Part shown: positions 25,209-34,025 of the stretch, in pieces
How positions within the stretch are numbered: position 1 is the first letter of the stretch
Layout: the number at the start of each line of letters is the position of its first letter
NCBI RefSeq assembly: GCF_010998615.1
Contig: NZ_JAAEAH010000032.1
Span: 25,643-89,642 of the forward strand
Source of the DNA: Myxococcus sp. CA023
GTDB taxonomy: Bacteria > Myxococcota > Myxococcia > Myxococcales > Myxococcaceae
DNA: 64,000 nucleotides
Direction: 5' to 3'
The notes under the pieces: model-generated
Seen by the model: only the letters and a program-made list of their open reading frames with translations
Databases searched by the model: none
Told to the model about the DNA's origin: nothing
Translations under genes and position numbers: made by a program

Positions 25209-28200
25209 ATGACGACGACACCTACTGAAACCACTCCCAATCCCGAATCCATTCGTTCCATCTGGCGGTGGCTGGCACACGCGCCGCATGGTGTGAGCGA
25301 AGTCCGCGTCATCCGCCCGGGTGGCGGAGGAATTGTGGGCATTGGCTACTTCAACGACGAGGAGTCCTTCGTCGCGGCATGCGTCGAGGCCAATGCTGCC
25401 GGCAACGTGTACGTGGGCATTCAGCCGCGCCCCCGGCGCCTGCTGGAGTTGGCCCCCAACGTCCTGCGCCCGTTGCGGACTGGGGCGGGAAGCAAGGACA
25501 TCGAGGTGGTGACGGCCACGGTGGTGGACCTGGACCCGGTGCGCCCCAAGGACACGGCCAGCACCGAGCACGAGCTCTCGCTGACGCTCCAGGTGGCTGA
25601 GGCCGCTGCGGCTTGGTGCGAAGAGCAGGGCCTCGTTCGGCCGCGGCTGATGATGAGCGGCAACGGGGCGCAGCTCTGGTTCGCCCTGCCGCCGCAGTCC
25701 CTGGAGGGCGAGAGCCACGAGCGGGTGCAGGCGGGCCTGAAGGCCTTCGAAGCCGAGGTGCGTGCCCGATTCGCCTCCGAATGCGTGCACGTGGACTCCA
25801 TCCACGACGTGGCCCGCATCATCAAGGTGGTGGGCACCGTCAGCCGGAAAGGGGTGGGGACAGCGGAGCGGCCTCACCGAGCAGCTCGGGCGCTCGCCGG
25901 CTTCGAGCGCATGGAAGACGCAGTTCTCCTGGAGCGCCTGCTGCGCGCGCCGGTGCAGCAGCCCGTGGCGAACCTGGCGCGTCCGGCCCAGGTGACGTTG
26001 CCGTTGGCACCCTCCGCCTCGGCACCGCTGGGGACGGTGAAGGCCCGCCGGACGGCGACGGGCGAGTACGACTGGGCGCAGCCGGTGGAGATGTGCGGCC
26101 CGGTGCTGCGCTTGTGGCAGGAGGGTGCGGAGGACCGGAGCGTCGCCATCTTCAACATGGTGCGCTTCTTCGCGCACAAGGGGCTGGGCCTCGACGAAAT
26201 CACCGAACTCGTCCTCGAGTACGACAGGCGGGGCCTGGGGAAGCTGAAGGGCCGGGACGGCGTCGGCTACATCCGCAAGGCCTACGAGAAGGTGGTGGCC
26301 ACCGCCCGCGAGGATGGCGCCGTGGCGCCGCCCTGCCACTCCCTCCAGGGCATGGGCTACTGCCGCGTCAACCGCGAGCCGGACGTGCGCTGCGAGCTCT
26401 ACGACGTCGTCTTCGACGTGGAGAAGGCCGTGGAGGCGCTCGCCACGGTACCGGCCCAGGACGTCGAGTACCGCCTCAAGCCGATTCTGGAGGCCATCGC
26501 CCACCGGCCTCCGTCCGCACAGGAGAAGTACCTGGGCCTGCTGGAGGTGCGCACGGGCTTGCCCGCGCAGAAGCTGCGGCTGTCCATGGCCCGTGCCGTG
26601 CGCACTTCAGCAGCGGGAGAGGGTGCGGAGGGCGCGGACTCCAAGGGAGGCGGGAAGGGCAGCAGCGGCGACGACACCATCGACGGCGAGGTGTACGAGG
26701 ACGCCTACTGCTACTACACGGTGACGCAGCGGGGTGAGGCGAAGGCCATTTCCTCCTTCACCTTCACGCCCAGGGCCGTCGTCGAAACCGAGGAGGGGGA
26801 GGTGTTCCTCGGGGACATCCGCACGGACAAGGGCACCCACCTGGACGGGGCGCGCTTGCCGCGACGGGCCTTCAGCTCGCGCAAGGAGTTGCTGCACCAC
26901 CTGCCCTCCGTCCACACGCAGTGGACGGGCAGCGACAACAACGTGCAGGGCCTCTTGCGCGTGGTGGCTCGCCGGCCGGCGCCGCGGCTGCCAGGCACCA
27001 CGATGCTTGGGGACTTCAAGCGGGGAGCGCACCACGTCTGGGTGGCGCCTGAGTGCACCATTGGGGTGGGAGGCTTCCTCTCAGACTCCCCCGTGGCGTA
27101 CCTGCCGAATGGCACCTCGCTGGAATCGCGCATTCGCTACGAGGCCACGGACGACGACACCTTTCACGAGGTGGCGAGAACGGTTTTCGAGTGCCTCCTG
27201 AAAATCAACACGCCCCAGGTGGTGCTGCCCATGCTGGGCTGGTTCTTCGCCACGCCCATGAAGCCGCGCCTGATGGAGAAGGTGGGCTCCTTCCCGCTCC
27301 TCTTCATCCACGGGACTCAAGGTAGCGGCAAGTCGAGCATGTGCACCGACGTCTTCTGGCCCCTCTTCGGCGTGCCGGCCTCGGACGCTTACAGCGTGAC
27401 GGAAACGGAGTTCGCCTTGGTGAAGCTGCTGTCCGCCACGCGCTCCGTGCCCGTGGTGGCCGACGAGTACAAGCCCTACGACATGCCGCTGCACCGCCTT
27501 CAGATGCTGCACCGCTACATGCGGCGCCTCTACCGCGGGGAGACAGAGGAGCGTGGCCGCTCGGACTTGTCGGTGGTGAGCTACCGCTTGCAAGCGCCGC
27601 TGTGCGTGGCCGGCGAGACACGCCCCACGGAGGCCGCTCTCCTCGAGCGCCTTCTCACCGTCAACCCCGAGAAGGCGACGCTGAAGCGGCGTGACTGCCG
27701 GGCGGCCTTCCGCAAGTTGAAGGCCGCCAACCTGGCCCTCTTCGCGCCTCGCTACATTCAATTCTGCCTGGGGCGAAACTTCGACGCGGACTACCGCGTG
27801 GCCCGCACCGTGGCGGACGACTTCCTTGAGGGACGTGAAGTGCCACCGCGCGTCGTCGACAACGTGGTGGCCATGCTGCTGGGGCTGCACCTCTTCGAGA
27901 CATTCGCCCAAGAGTGCGGCTACGAGCTGCCCGTGGACTTGGGGGCCCGCGAAGCAGTCAACGCCGTGCTGGCGGACATCCTTGAGACGGAAGCCGGGGT
28001 GAAGAATGCCCTCGACGTCTTCCTGGAGATGCTGGGCGTCATGGCCGTTCAGGGGGAGCTGCGGCACCGGGTGCATTACGCCTTCGAGGGCGAGCGCTTC
28101 TGCCTGCACCTGGAGAGCGCCTACGACGCCTTCCGCGCCCACTGCAAGCGCATCGACTACGAGGGCGAAATCGTGGACACGAAGGCGCTGCGGCGCCTGA

Positions 28201-28397
28201 TGCACGAGAATCTCCGCGAGGGGGGCTACGTCGTCGCCCTGAACGAGCGCGTCTGCTTCGACGGGAGAATGAACCGCCGCCGCGCCGTGGTGATGGACTT
28301 GTCGCGCACGCGCCTCGTCTCGGCAGAGGACTTCCCGCACTCCCACGACTGGCGCGCGCGCAACGGCGACTACACGGCGGATGACGTCAACGGATAG
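25209..28397 (+). CDS. Large primase-helicase replication protein
   Basis: 1062 residues from ATG 25209 with AAGGAG eight bases upstream. The N-terminal 300 residues look like an archaeo-eukaryotic primase (VVDLDPVRPKD with D-x-D, LMMSGNGAQLWFAL, VDSIHDVARIIKVVGTVSRKG). The C-terminal half carries a helicase-type ATPase with Walker A FIHGTQGSGKSSM near residue 704, then VVADEYKPYD as Walker B-like. Bifunctional primase-helicases are common in phages and satellites. Long gene with no broken frame, implying selection. Confidence 0.85.
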   Translation: MTTTPTETTPNPESIRSIWRWLAHAPHGVSEVRVIRPGGGGIVGIGYFNDEESFVAACVEANAAGNVYVGIQPRPRRLLELAPNVLRPLRTGAGSKDIEVVTATVVDLDPVRPKDTASTEHELSLTLQVAEAAAAWCEEQGLVRPRLMMSGNGAQLWFALPPQSLEGESHERVQAGLKAFEAEVRARFASECVHVDSIHDVARIIKVVGTVSRKGVGTAERPHRAARALAGFERMEDAVLLERLLRAPVQQPVANLARPAQVTLPLAPSASAPLGTVKARRTATGEYDWAQPVEMCGPVLRLWQEGAEDRSVAIFNMVRFFAHKGLGLDEITELVLEYDRRGLGKLKGRDGVGYIRKAYEKVVATAREDGAVAPPCHSLQGMGYCRVNREPDVRCELYDVVFDVEKAVEALATVPAQDVEYRLKPILEAIAHRPPSAQEKYLGLLEVRTGLPAQKLRLSMARAVRTSAAGEGAEGADSKGGGKGSSGDDTIDGEVYEDAYCYYTVTQRGEAKAISSFTFTPRAVVETEEGEVFLGDIRTDKGTHLDGARLPRRAFSSRKELLHHLPSVHTQWTGSDNNVQGLLRVVARRPAPRLPGTTMLGDFKRGAHHVWVAPECTIGVGGFLSDSPVAYLPNGTSLESRIRYEATDDDTFHEVARTVFECLLKINTPQVVLPMLGWFFATPMKPRLMEKVGSFPLLFIHGTQGSGKSSMCTDVFWPLFGVPASDAYSVTETEFALVKLLSATRSVPVVADEYKPYDMPLHRLQMLHRYMRRLYRGETEERGRSDLSVVSYRLQAPLCVAGETRPTEAALLERLLTVNPEKATLKRRDCRAAFRKLKAANLALFAPRYIQFCLGRNFDADYRVARTVADDFLEGREVPPRVVDNVVAMLLGLHLFETFAQECGYELPVDLGAREAVNAVLADILETEAGVKNALDVFLEMLGVMAVQGELRHRVHYAFEGERFCLHLESAYDAFRAHCKRIDYEGEIVDTKALRRLMHENLREGGYVVALNERVCFDGRMNRRRAVVMDLSRTRLVSAEDFPHSHDWRARNGDYTADDVNG

Positions 28398-28777
28398 CCG
28401 GCCCGAGCGGTGAGTGCCCTACGGCTGGCAGCCGTGGGGCGTGGAGACGCGTGGGCGTGTCCCCAAATGCCTGCAGGTGGCTCTTGTCATGGTGATGGAC
28501 CCGAGAATGTCAAAGCAGGTTGAGGATGACGCCACGGTGGCTGAGCGGCCGAGCCTCCGGCGGCAACGCCGCGAGGATGCCGTCGACGTGCTGGCCGAGG
28601 TCCTGTGGGAGTTGTGGCTGCGTCGACATGCGCAGTCGCAACGACAGACGCCAACGTGGGGCGCGGAGGAGAGCGCGCATGGCTGAGCCGCAGACTCTCG
28701 ACTTGTCTTCTTCTGGGGACAGAGCGTCCATGGCTTTCGCCCGAGGGCGTGCTGCCCCGGACGAAGGAGACACCACC
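28398..28777. other. Spacer before the recombinase module
   Basis: No gene with a credible start. Contains the class B promoter-like element at 28700-28734 and a CGAAGGAG ribosome site just before 28778. Confidence 0.4.
28700..28734 (+). promoter_or_regulatory. Promoter-like element, class B, copy 2
   Basis: GACTTGTCTT, nine bases, ACAGAGCG, three bases, ATGGC; same spacing as 12001-12035. It precedes the DUF2924-recombinase operon. Confidence 0.5.
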
Positions 28778-29338
28778 ATGGCGAAGAAGGAGACTGCGCG
28801 CGCCGCGCGCAAGCAGTTGGCGGACGTTCCGCAGCAACTGGCTGCGTTGGCCAGCATGTCAGTGCCGGATTTGGCGGAGAAGTATCTGGAGGTGTACGGC
28901 GAGCCCACGCGCAGCCGGAACCGGGACTACCTGAAGAAGCGCCTGGCCTTCCGAATTCAGGAGCTGGCCGAAGGGGGCCTCTCCGCGCGCGCCGTCGCAC
29001 GCATCTCGGAGTTGGGAGACAAGCTGCCCGAGCGCTGGCGGATGCGGCAGGTGGAGGAGACGAAGCCCTGCGCGCCGCCGCCTTCGCCTGCCGTTGGGGC
29101 CGGACGCGCAGCCGCTGCGGACGGGCGCGACGCACGCCTTCCTCCGCTGGGCACGGTGCTGACGCGCGTGTTCAAGGGCACGCAGCATCGGGTGACGGTG
29201 CGCGAGGGCGGAATCGAATACGAGGGACAGCTTCACCGCAGCCTCTCCAGCGTGGCCAAGCTGATTACGGGCACGGCCTGGAATGGCTTCTCCTTCTTCG
29301 GCCTCAAGGCCGGCAGCACCAACGCGGTGACACCGTGA
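28778..29338 (+). CDS. DUF2924 family protein
   Basis: 186 residues from ATG 28778 with GAAGGAG upstream. DUF2924 signature: VPDLAEKYLEVYGEPTRSRNRDYLKKRLAFRIQEL near residue 30, then LPPLGTVLTRVFKGTQHRVTV and a C-terminal LSSVAKLITGTAWNGFSFFGL. Proteins of this family occur directly before large serine recombinases in many genomic islands, as here. The exact role is unknown; a recombination directionality or DNA-binding partner is plausible. Confidence 0.88.
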   Translation: MAKKETARAARKQLADVPQQLAALASMSVPDLAEKYLEVYGEPTRSRNRDYLKKRLAFRIQELAEGGLSARAVARISELGDKLPERWRMRQVEETKPCAPPPSPAVGAGRAAAADGRDARLPPLGTVLTRVFKGTQHRVTVREGGIEYEGQLHRSLSSVAKLITGTAWNGFSFFGLKAGSTNAVTP

Positions 29339-29538
29339 GCGGCCCCGCCTTCTTCCAGACGTACATGGGCCAGCGCTTCTACGAGACGACGATGCCGCAG
29401 CTCGTCCGCCAGCTGACGCGCCTCAACAACAACCTGGAGCGGCTTGTGGCCGTCGCGGAGCAGCTCGCCGGGCAGAAGGATGCCTCGAGCGCCGAGCCGG
29501 TGCAGCCGACAACGACAGCGGGGACGGAGGAGCCATGA
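29335..29538 (+). CDS. Small protein between DUF2924 and recombinase genes
   Basis: 67 residues; GTG 29335 overlaps the previous stop (GTGA) and its stop overlaps the recombinase start (ATGA). A central helix MPQLVRQLTRLNNNLERLVAVAEQL could form a coiled coil. The N-terminus is aromatic (FFQTYMGQRFYET). Probably a recombinase accessory factor. Confidence 0.7.
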   Translation: MSGPAFFQTYMGQRFYETTMPQLVRQLTRLNNNLERLVAVAEQLAGQKDASSAEPVQPTTTAGTEEP

Positions 29539-31082
29539 GGAAGAGCAAAGCACCGCTTACCGAGGAGAAGCGCTGCGCCGTCTATACGCGCAAGTCCACG
29601 GCAGCGGGCCTGGAGATGGAATTCAACAGCCTTGACGCCCAGCGCGAGTCCTGTGTCGCCTACGTGCAGCGCCAGCCCGGCTGGGTGTTGGTGGACGAGT
29701 CTTACGACGATGGTGGCTTCACCGGCGCCAACATGGAGCGGCCCGCTTTCCAGCGGCTGCTGCAGGACGTGGACGCGGGCCGGGTAGACGTGGTGGTGGT
29801 GTACAAGGTGGACCGCCTCTCCCGCAGCCTCCTCGACTTCGCGAAAGTCATGGAGCGCCTCAACGCGGCAGGCGCCTCCTTCGTCTCGGTGACGCAGAAC
29901 TTCAGCACGGCGGATGCCATGGGCCGGCTGACGTTGAACATGCTGATGTCCTTCGCCGAGTTCGAGCGGGAGATGATTTCCGAGCGGACGCGGGACAAGG
30001 TGGCTGCTGCGCGACGCAAGGGGAAGTGGACGGGAGGCCGCGCGCCGCTGGGCTACGAGGTGAAGGACAAGCGCCTCGTGGTGAATGAGTACGAGGCGGT
30101 GGTGGTGCGGGAGGCCTTCGAGCTGTACCTCCAACACCAGCAGGCCTCGGCGGTGGCGCGCCTCCTCAACGAGAAGGGGCGCACGACGAAGCGGTACGAG
30201 GCGCAGAACGGGGCGACACGCGCGGCCCGGAGGTGGACGACGCAGGATGTGCTGCGCCTCTTGAGGAGTCCCCTGTACGCGGGCTTCGTTCCCTATGGGG
30301 AGGAGACGCACCCAGGCGAGCACCCGGCGATTGTAGACAGGGCCACCTTCCACCGGGTGCAGGACATGCTGGAGGGCCCTGGCCTCCAGTATCACGGGCG
30401 CAACCCCGACTACGTGCTGCGAGGGCTGTTGCGCTGCGGCCTGTGCGGCGAGGCGATGACGCCCGGCAGCACGCGCAAGGGCGAGCGCGAGTACCGCTAC
30501 TACCGCTGCGTCACCCGGGACAAGCAAGGGAAGGAGGGGTGCCGGGCCGCTCCCCTGCCGGCAGGCGCCCTGGAGGACTTCGTCGTCGCGCAGCTGCGGG
30601 AGGTTTCGGTAGGTGACGGCTTCGCCGCCCAGGTGCATGCCCGCCTCACGGCGCGGTTGGAGGAGAAGCACCAGGCTCTGCGCGCGGAGCGCGCGCAGCT
30701 TCCGAGAGACGTGGCCAAGCGCGCTGCGGCGTCCGCGAAGTGGGTGGACTCCCTCTCGAAGCTGGAGGGCCCAGCCCGGCGCCTCGTTGAGGAGAAGCTG
30801 ACGGCCGCGGAAGAGGAGGTCGCCGGTATGCGGAAGCGGCTGGCGGAGGTGGAGCGCGCCCTGGACGCCATTGAGGGGGAGAAGGTGGAGGCGGAGTGGG
30901 TGGCCCAGGCTCTGGCGAACTTCGACGCGGTGTGGGACGCCCTCACCTCTACGAATCGGGGGCGCCTGCTGCGGGCCCTCGTTGGCCGGGTGGTGGTGAA
31001 CGAGGCGACGGGCCAGGTCGACGTGCATATGGCCCACGCTGGTGAGGCCGCAGCGACTGGGCGCGAGGAGGTGGCGGCGTGA
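29535..31082 (+). CDS. Large serine recombinase
   Basis: 515 residues. Resolvase domain with the catalytic Ser in VYTRKSTAAGLEMEFNSLDAQ (near residue 21), then VVVYKVDRLSRSLLDF and EFEREMISERTRDKV. Recombinase domain with WTTQDVLRLLRSPLYAGFV near 235. Zinc beta-ribbon with CGLCGEAM and later Cys in YYRCVTR (near 300-320), followed by a coiled-coil segment (about 370-460). This is the domain order of phage integrases and SCCmec-type recombinases. It may integrate or excise this element. A short tyrosine recombinase is also present at 12062. Confidence 0.92.
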   Translation: MRKSKAPLTEEKRCAVYTRKSTAAGLEMEFNSLDAQRESCVAYVQRQPGWVLVDESYDDGGFTGANMERPAFQRLLQDVDAGRVDVVVVYKVDRLSRSLLDFAKVMERLNAAGASFVSVTQNFSTADAMGRLTLNMLMSFAEFEREMISERTRDKVAAARRKGKWTGGRAPLGYEVKDKRLVVNEYEAVVVREAFELYLQHQQASAVARLLNEKGRTTKRYEAQNGATRAARRWTTQDVLRLLRSPLYAGFVPYGEETHPGEHPAIVDRATFHRVQDMLEGPGLQYHGRNPDYVLRGLLRCGLCGEAMTPGSTRKGEREYRYYRCVTRDKQGKEGCRAAPLPAGALEDFVVAQLREVSVGDGFAAQVHARLTARLEEKHQALRAERAQLPRDVAKRAAASAKWVDSLSKLEGPARRLVEEKLTAAEEEVAGMRKRLAEVERALDAIEGEKVEAEWVAQALANFDAVWDALTSTNRGRLLRALVGRVVVNEATGQVDVHMAHAGEAAATGREEVAA

Positions 31083-31504
31083 GCGCGAGTCCGGAGTCTC
31101 AGCCGGCGGAGGCCGGCCTCGTCAGTGCGCATTTCCACCGCGTGCGTCGCGCGAAGGTGGTGCGCCTCCGAGGGGGGGCGCCACCCCCGCCGCGAGAGGT
31201 GGCGCGCCGGCCAGCACACGTCGCGCGAATGCTGGCCCTGGCGCACCATCTGGAGTCCGCCATTGGGCGGGGCCTCGTGGCGAGCGCAGCGGACGTCGCA
31301 GGTCAACTGGGCTTTACTCGAGCGCGTGTGACGCACCTGCTGGACTTGCTGCTGCTGGCGCCGGACATCCAGGAGGAGGTGCTGTTTCTCGAAGCCGTCG
31401 AAGGGAAGGAGCCCCTCAGCGAGCGAGTCCTCCGGGCTGTTGCACACGCGGGGACGTGGGAGGTGCAGCGCTCGCGTTGGCGCGAGGTGAAGGCTTCATT
31501 TTGA
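31079..31504 (+). CDS. HTH protein of the recombinase module
   Basis: 141 residues; GTG 31079 overlaps the recombinase stop (GTGA). GRGLVASAADVAGQLGFTRARVTHLLDLLLLAPDIQEEVLFL is a winged or simple helix-turn-helix near residues 60-105. Proteins of this type follow DUF2924-recombinase pairs, presumably as DNA-binding regulators of recombination. Confidence 0.7.
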   Translation: MSASPESQPAEAGLVSAHFHRVRRAKVVRLRGGAPPPPREVARRPAHVARMLALAHHLESAIGRGLVASAADVAGQLGFTRARVTHLLDLLLLAPDIQEEVLFLEAVEGKEPLSERVLRAVAHAGTWEVQRSRWREVKASF

Positions 31505-31620
31505 AGCTGGAGCCGGAATACTCGAAATCCTTGGTGTAGCGTGAGTGGAAGAGGCTGAATTGCTGTACGCGTTGAGAGTGCGCGGGCTGTAAGCCCCGCG
31601 AGGAAAGTGAGCGAGAGCAC

Positions 31621-32178
31621 ATGCAGAACGACATGAAGGGCATCATCCAGGCTGCGGTGGCGGAGGCGGTGGAGAAGACGATGGGCCGGCAACTGGAGCT
31701 ACAGGAGCGGCAGCTGGAGCTGCTGGGGAAGATTGCTCAGTTCCTGGGGATTGAGTCCGGCTCGGCTCATGCGGCGTCCGCGCCGAAGCGGGCCCCCGTG
31801 CCGCCTCCCGCGTCGAAGCGCATACCCGCGCCCGCGCCAGCGTCCACGCCGAAGCGCACGCCCTCGGTGCCCGTGCGGAAGTATGTGAGGCCGGAGGCTG
31901 CGCCGAAGCCCACGCGGGCCGGCCCCGCGCCCCAGAAGAGCCGCGGGCGCCCGCGCGCAGCGGGACGCACTGCGACGGCCGCAGCCCCCAGCGCCAGTCC
32001 CAGTCCCGAGGCACCCGTCTCCTTCGCGGTGGGACAGGAGGTGCGCTACAAGCAAGGGCGGGGCGCCTTCAATGCGAAGGTGAAGGCCGTCGACGAGAAG
32101 GCGAAGACGGTGACGGTGGAGCGCGTCTCCGACGGCAAGCAGGTGGTGCGTCCCTTCGACAAGGTGACGCCAGCCTGA
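31621..32178 (+). CDS. Protein with Pro/Ala-rich linker and C-terminal KOW/Tudor-like domain
   Basis: 185 residues from ATG 31621. An N-terminal coiled coil (AAVAEAVEKTMGRQLELQERQLELLGKIAQFLG) is followed by about 90 residues of Pro, Ala and Lys. The C-terminal FAVGQEVRYKQGRGAFNAKVKAVDEKAKTVTVERVSDGKQV reads like a small SH3-type beta barrel (KOW or Tudor), often nucleic-acid binding. A 9-bp stem hairpin follows the stop. Function unknown. Confidence 0.7.
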   Translation: MQNDMKGIIQAAVAEAVEKTMGRQLELQERQLELLGKIAQFLGIESGSAHAASAPKRAPVPPPASKRIPAPAPASTPKRTPSVPVRKYVRPEAAPKPTRAGPAPQKSRGRPRAAGRTATAAAPSASPSPEAPVSFAVGQEVRYKQGRGAFNAKVKAVDEKAKTVTVERVSDGKQVVRPFDKVTPA

Positions 32179-32559
32179 GTCTGGGCCGCGAAGCGCCCTC
32201 TTCGGAGGGCGCTCCTGCGGCTCGTCGGCCATGGCGTCGAGCTGCCCCTGGGCGATGGCGCGGTAGTGGGGCACGACTTCCACCTCGAGCACGTCCCGCA
32301 TCTCCTGGCGGGCGCTGACGAAGTCCCCCTTGTCCTTGTGCTGGTACATCCGGTGCAGCGCGTCCATGAGCCGGCGAGTGCCCTCGCGGATGCGCTGAGA
32401 CTCCTCTTGCAACAGGCCCAGCGCCACCTCTTCCGTAGCGAGCGCGCTCTTGGCTTCGCTGGCGCTGATGCCCACCTCGGCGGCCGTGCGCTTCAGCAGC
32501 GCCTTCTCCTTCCGCGTGAGGGCCAGGCGCTCTCCTTCGGTGAGGACACGACGCGCCAA
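31699..32559 (-). CDS. DUSAM domain protein with lost 3' end (frame reads through opposite gene)
   Basis: Only the first 120 or so residues are meaningful: ARRVLTEGERLALTRKEKALLKRTAAEVG, then RIREGTRRLMDALHRMYQHKDKGDFVSARQEMRDVLEVEVVPHYRAIAQGQLD. This is the DUSAM domain, a Myxococcus paralogous family. It starts at a TTG (32559) with an in-frame stop 21 bp upstream, so the N-terminus is a few residues short. After the domain the frame runs through the hairpin at 32192 and antisense through the KOW-like gene, down to 31699. The normal stop has therefore been lost, and it is probably a decaying gene. Confidence 0.65.
   Translation of the reverse strand: MARRVLTEGERLALTRKEKALLKRTAAEVGISASEAKSALATEEVALGLLQEESQRIREGTRRLMDALHRMYQHKDKGDFVSARQEMRDVLEVEVVPHYRAIAQGQLDAMADEPQERPPKRALRGPDSGWRHLVEGTHHLLAVGDALHRHRLRLLVDGLHLRIEGAPPLLVAHLLSHREGDGCLGTGTGAGGCGRRSASRCARAPAALLGRGAGPRGLRRSLRPHILPHGHRGRALRRGRWRGRGYALRRGRRHGGPLRRGRRMSRAGLNPQELSNLPQQLQLPLL
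32192..32213. terminator. Hairpin AGCGCCCTC-TTCG-GAGGGCGCT
   Basis: Perfect 9-bp stem with a TTCG tetraloop, 13 bp after the stop of the KOW-like gene. No T-run, so it may work with Rho or serve as a bidirectional end between convergent genes. Confidence 0.6.
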
Positions 32560-32848
32560 TGTGCGAATTGCCCCCCGTTAATGGTTTTACTCACGATGCA
32601 TGTTTCCTTTGCGGGGCTGCCCAGCCCAGCGCGTGAGGCCGAGGCTGGGTCTCTTTCACCCTGGATAGGGATAGGCGCGCTTGGGGTGGCCTGTTCGCTA
32701 CGAGTGGTAGAGGGCTTCACAGACTCCCAAAGGTCATGTTAATTCGACGGTCGAGTCAACTAGACCTTGTTGCCCCGGGAGATTTGCCGCGGCGGCGAAT
32801 CTCGGTGTCCGTGGGGCCGCGCCCCTGCTTTCAGGAGGATTCACAGCC

Positions 32849-34018
32849 ATGACGAAGCGTTCGGAAGATGAAGTGTCGACGGAGGAGTTTCCGTCCAGAC
32901 TCTCCACCCCGCCTAGCCCCAGCGCGCCGCGCTTCCTCTTCGAAGTGGAGGGCGTGCGTTACGAGGCGGTGCGGGAGGTCGAGGTGCGGTCGAATGGCGA
33001 GAAGCTCCTGAAGGTGGAGCGGCGAGTGGCGGATGGAGTCTTGGCTGGCCTCTCCCTCGTTCGCCGAATTGCCAGCCCATCCACGTACATGATGCGTAAG
33101 CGGATGATTGAAGAGGTGCAGCTGGCCTTTCGCCTCAATCACCCCAACATTGCGCAAGTCTTCCATATGCAGGTGGATGAGGAGGAGGACGCCCCCTACG
33201 CCATCATGGAGTACGTGGGTGGGCCCTCGCTGGAGACGCTGGTGTGTGCGGCGTTGGTGCGAGGGCAGCCCCTCTCCGAGGGCTTTGGTTTGTACGTGGG
33301 GGCGGAGGTGGCGGACGCGCTGCACTACGCGCACACGCTGACGTCAGAGAAGGGTGTGCCCCTGGGCATCGTCCACCGTGACGTGAGTCCCCGGCACATC
33401 GCCTTGGGTCTCCATGGAGAGGTGAAGGTGCTGGACTTCGGCTCGGCATTCTCGCTGCTGGTGGGGCGGGAGGAGTCGCCCGAGAATCTGCTGCGAGGGG
33501 ACGTGGCCTACGCCTCTCCGGAGTACCTGCGCAAGGAAGGGCTGACGCCGTGCTCCGACGTCTTCAGTCTGGGGGTGTTGCTCGTGGAAGTCTTGACGAG
33601 CAAACACCTCTTCGAGGTGCGCGACGTCCCAGTGGTGGCGAAAGAGAGCCGGTTTGTCGCGGAGTCGCAGCCCTCGTTGCCGCTGCAGCAGATGCAGGCC
33701 CTCATGGAGGCGTTCAACCCGGACGTCGTCGAGAAGGCGGTGGGCCACCTCAGCCAGGACATCAAGGCGGTGTTGCACACCGCGCTGCGCCGCAACCCCG
33801 AGGAGCGCTTCGCGACGGCGGCGGACATGAGGGATGCGCTGCGTGGTGTCGCCCACGCCGAGCTCCTCGAGCCCTATGGGCGAGCGGAAGCCGCCAAGGA
33901 GGCCGCCCGTGTCGTGTCCGAGGGCGGGGTACTGCGCGACCAGGTGGAGTTCGGCGAGGCTGGCATCTACCCGGATGGGCTGGAGAAGCACGAGTTGGGT
34001 CTCCCGAAGAAGGAGTAG
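32849..34018 (+). CDS. Serine/threonine kinase-fold protein, possibly inactive
   Basis: 389 residues from ATG 32849 with AGGAGG ten bases upstream. Kinase fold is clear: NHPNIAQVFHMQV, IMEYVGGPSLETLV, catalytic loop HRDVSPRHIAL near residue 180, VLDFGSAFS near 200, YASPEYLRKEG and SDVFSLGVLLVEVL. Two key positions differ: the ATP-binding Lys segment reads LAGLSLVRRIA (no VAxK) and the metal-binding Asn after HRDxxP is His. No clear Gly-rich loop. It may be a pseudokinase or use another Lys. No membrane segment. Overlaps no gene; the next gene starts 7 bp downstream. Confidence 0.8.
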   Translation: MTKRSEDEVSTEEFPSRLSTPPSPSAPRFLFEVEGVRYEAVREVEVRSNGEKLLKVERRVADGVLAGLSLVRRIASPSTYMMRKRMIEEVQLAFRLNHPNIAQVFHMQVDEEEDAPYAIMEYVGGPSLETLVCAALVRGQPLSEGFGLYVGAEVADALHYAHTLTSEKGVPLGIVHRDVSPRHIALGLHGEVKVLDFGSAFSLLVGREESPENLLRGDVAYASPEYLRKEGLTPCSDVFSLGVLLVEVLTSKHLFEVRDVPVVAKESRFVAESQPSLPLQQMQALMEAFNPDVVEKAVGHLSQDIKAVLHTALRRNPEERFATAADMRDALRGVAHAELLEPYGRAEAAKEAARVVSEGGVLRDQVEFGEAGIYPDGLEKHELGLPKKE

Positions 34019-34025
34019 GCCGCCG

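Noticed and set aside
29379..31037. Long leftward frame opposite the serine recombinase
   Set aside because: Sense strand carries all recombinase motifs; the antisense text is low-complexity.
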